From Flavobacteriaceae bacterium (GTDB taxonomy: Bacteria > Bacteroidota > Bacteroidia > Flavobacteriales > Flavobacteriaceae), in the NCBI GenBank assembly GCA_016649785.1, contig JAENXB010000048.1:1-14897 (forward strand): a DNA stretch of 14,897 bases, in the 5' to 3' direction. Positions within the stretch are counted from its first letter, which is position 1, and every line of letters begins with the position of its first letter. This document shows, piece by piece, positions 14,123-14,897 of the stretch. The translations under genes were made by a program, and so were the position numbers. Below the pieces are notes generated by a model, which did not search any database, was not told the origin of the DNA, and saw only the letters and a list, made by a program, of their open reading frames with translations.

Positions 14123-14897
14123 ATGAGCATAAAAATCACAGGTTTAGGAAGTTTTATTCCTAATTTAAAAAGAAAAAATTCCGACTTTTTGAAGTATGAA
14201 TTCCTAAATACAGATGGCTCAGGTTTTCCTCAGGCCAACGAGATAACTATTGAAAAATTTAAGGCGATTACAGGAATTGAAGAACGCAGATATCTGGAAG
14301 AAAATTTAGATACTTCGGATATGGCAACCGTTGCAGCACAGAAGGCAATTGAAAACGCCGGAATAGATCCGGAAACCTTGGATTATCTAATTGTAGCACA
14401 TAACTACGGAGATATCAAGCATGGCAGTGTTCAAAGTGATACTGTACCTAGCCTGGCAACCCGTGTAAAACATAATTTGCGCATAAAAAACCCAAAGTGT
14501 GTAGCCTATGATGTTCTTTTTGGCTGTCCGGGTTGGATAGAAGCCGTTATACAGGCACAGGCATTTATGAAATGTGGAATGGCAAAAAAGTGCCTTGTAA
14601 TTGGTGCTGAAGCGCTTTCAAGGGTTGTAGATATACATGACAGGGATTCCATGATATTTTCTGATGGAGCAGGAGCTGCGGTTCTTGAAGTTACAGAACA
14701 GGAAGGCGGTATTCTATCTCATGAATCGGCAACTTACGCTTATCAGGAGGCTCACCATATATATTTTGGAAAATCAAACCGGGCCGAAGACAATGATAAT
14801 ACCCGATACATTAAGATGAACGGACGCAAACTTTATGAATCGGCACTTACTCATGTTCCAAATGCAATGAAATCCTGTCTTGATAAAAGCGGTAAAA
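14123..14897 (+). CDS. 3-oxoacyl-ACP synthase III family protein (KAS III/FabH-like), 3' truncated by the window end
   Basis: The frame is open from the ATG at 14123 to the last base, giving 258 residues of an expected roughly 350. It starts with the thiolase-fold strand MSIKITGLGSFIPN, followed by KFKAITGIEERRY near 50-62 and DMATVAAQKAIENAGI. The nucleophilic cysteine is Cys135 in LFGCPGW, within the usual position for KAS III. GAEALSRVVDIHDRDSMIFS and DGAGAAVLE follow, conserved in condensing enzymes of this class. The catalytic His and Asn would lie beyond the window. It should condense an acyl-CoA or acyl starter with malonyl-ACP, in fatty acid initiation or in a specialised lipid or pigment route. 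A second copy besides the housekeeping fabH is possible and cannot be judged here. Confidence 0.9.
   Translation, partial: MSIKITGLGSFIPNLKRKNSDFLKYEFLNTDGSGFPQANEITIEKFKAITGIEERRYLEENLDTSDMATVAAQKAIENAGIDPETLDYLIVAHNYGDIKHGSVQSDTVPSLATRVKHNLRIKNPKCVAYDVLFGCPGWIEAVIQAQAFMKCGMAKKCLVIGAEALSRVVDIHDRDSMIFSDGAGAAVLEVTEQEGGILSHESATYAYQEAHHIYFGKSNRAEDNDNTRYIKMNGRKLYESALTHVPNAMKSCLDKSGK

Noticed and set aside
1..14897. A new defence, toxin-antitoxin or mobile system
   Set aside because: Apart from the sigma/zinc-finger pair and the UbiA-like gene, every gene belongs to a familiar housekeeping or envelope family, and no clear change in base use marks an island.

Overview
The window looks like chromosomal DNA of a marine or soil Flavobacteriaceae bacterium (Bacteroidota), perhaps a Gramella/Zunongwangia-like genus. 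The reasons are low GC, A-rich start regions without clear Shine-Dalgarno sequences, several TAnnTTTG -7 promoter boxes, a PorP/SprF-like C-terminus followed by an OmpA/PD40 gene, an ObgE without a C-terminal extension and a short-LID adenylate kinase. The genus is inference.

Layout: (1) 1-1715, the last codons of a probable PorP/SprF gene, an OmpA-family envelope protein and a strong terminator. (2) 1716-2170, a non-coding stretch with a purine-rich tract and a two-copy degenerate repeat. (3) 2171-5113, minus strand: a DUF4136-type lipoprotein, obgE, and one continuous reading frame joining hypoxanthine phosphoribosyltransferase to adenylate kinase. (4) 5246-6977, plus strand: purK and purE, divergent from the fusion gene, with a palindrome between them and a terminator after them. 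(5) 7173-9212, an M3 zinc oligopeptidase. (6) 9317-10124, an ECF sigma factor overlapping a small soluble zinc-finger (ZAS-type) protein, which meets tail-to-tail a UbiA-like membrane protein (10117-10941, minus). (7) 11070-13969, full-length gcvP with a terminator. (8) 14123-end, a 3'-truncated KAS III (FabH-like) gene.

How the genes fit together: the centre is a purine neighbourhood. PurK and PurE carry out two consecutive steps of de novo synthesis, the HPRT half of the fusion salvages hypoxanthine/guanine, and the Adk half interconverts AMP, ADP and ATP. GcvP feeds one-carbon units that purine synthesis also uses, but it lies apart. The sigma/zinc-finger pair is probably a self-contained regulatory unit. 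Most of the window is ordinary housekeeping DNA. I found no defence island, mobile element, CRISPR array, tRNA or rRNA. The points most worth a second look are the HPRT-Adk fusion, the sigma/ZAS pair with its convergent overlap, a long near-perfect hairpin inside gcvP, and the purK-purE palindrome.
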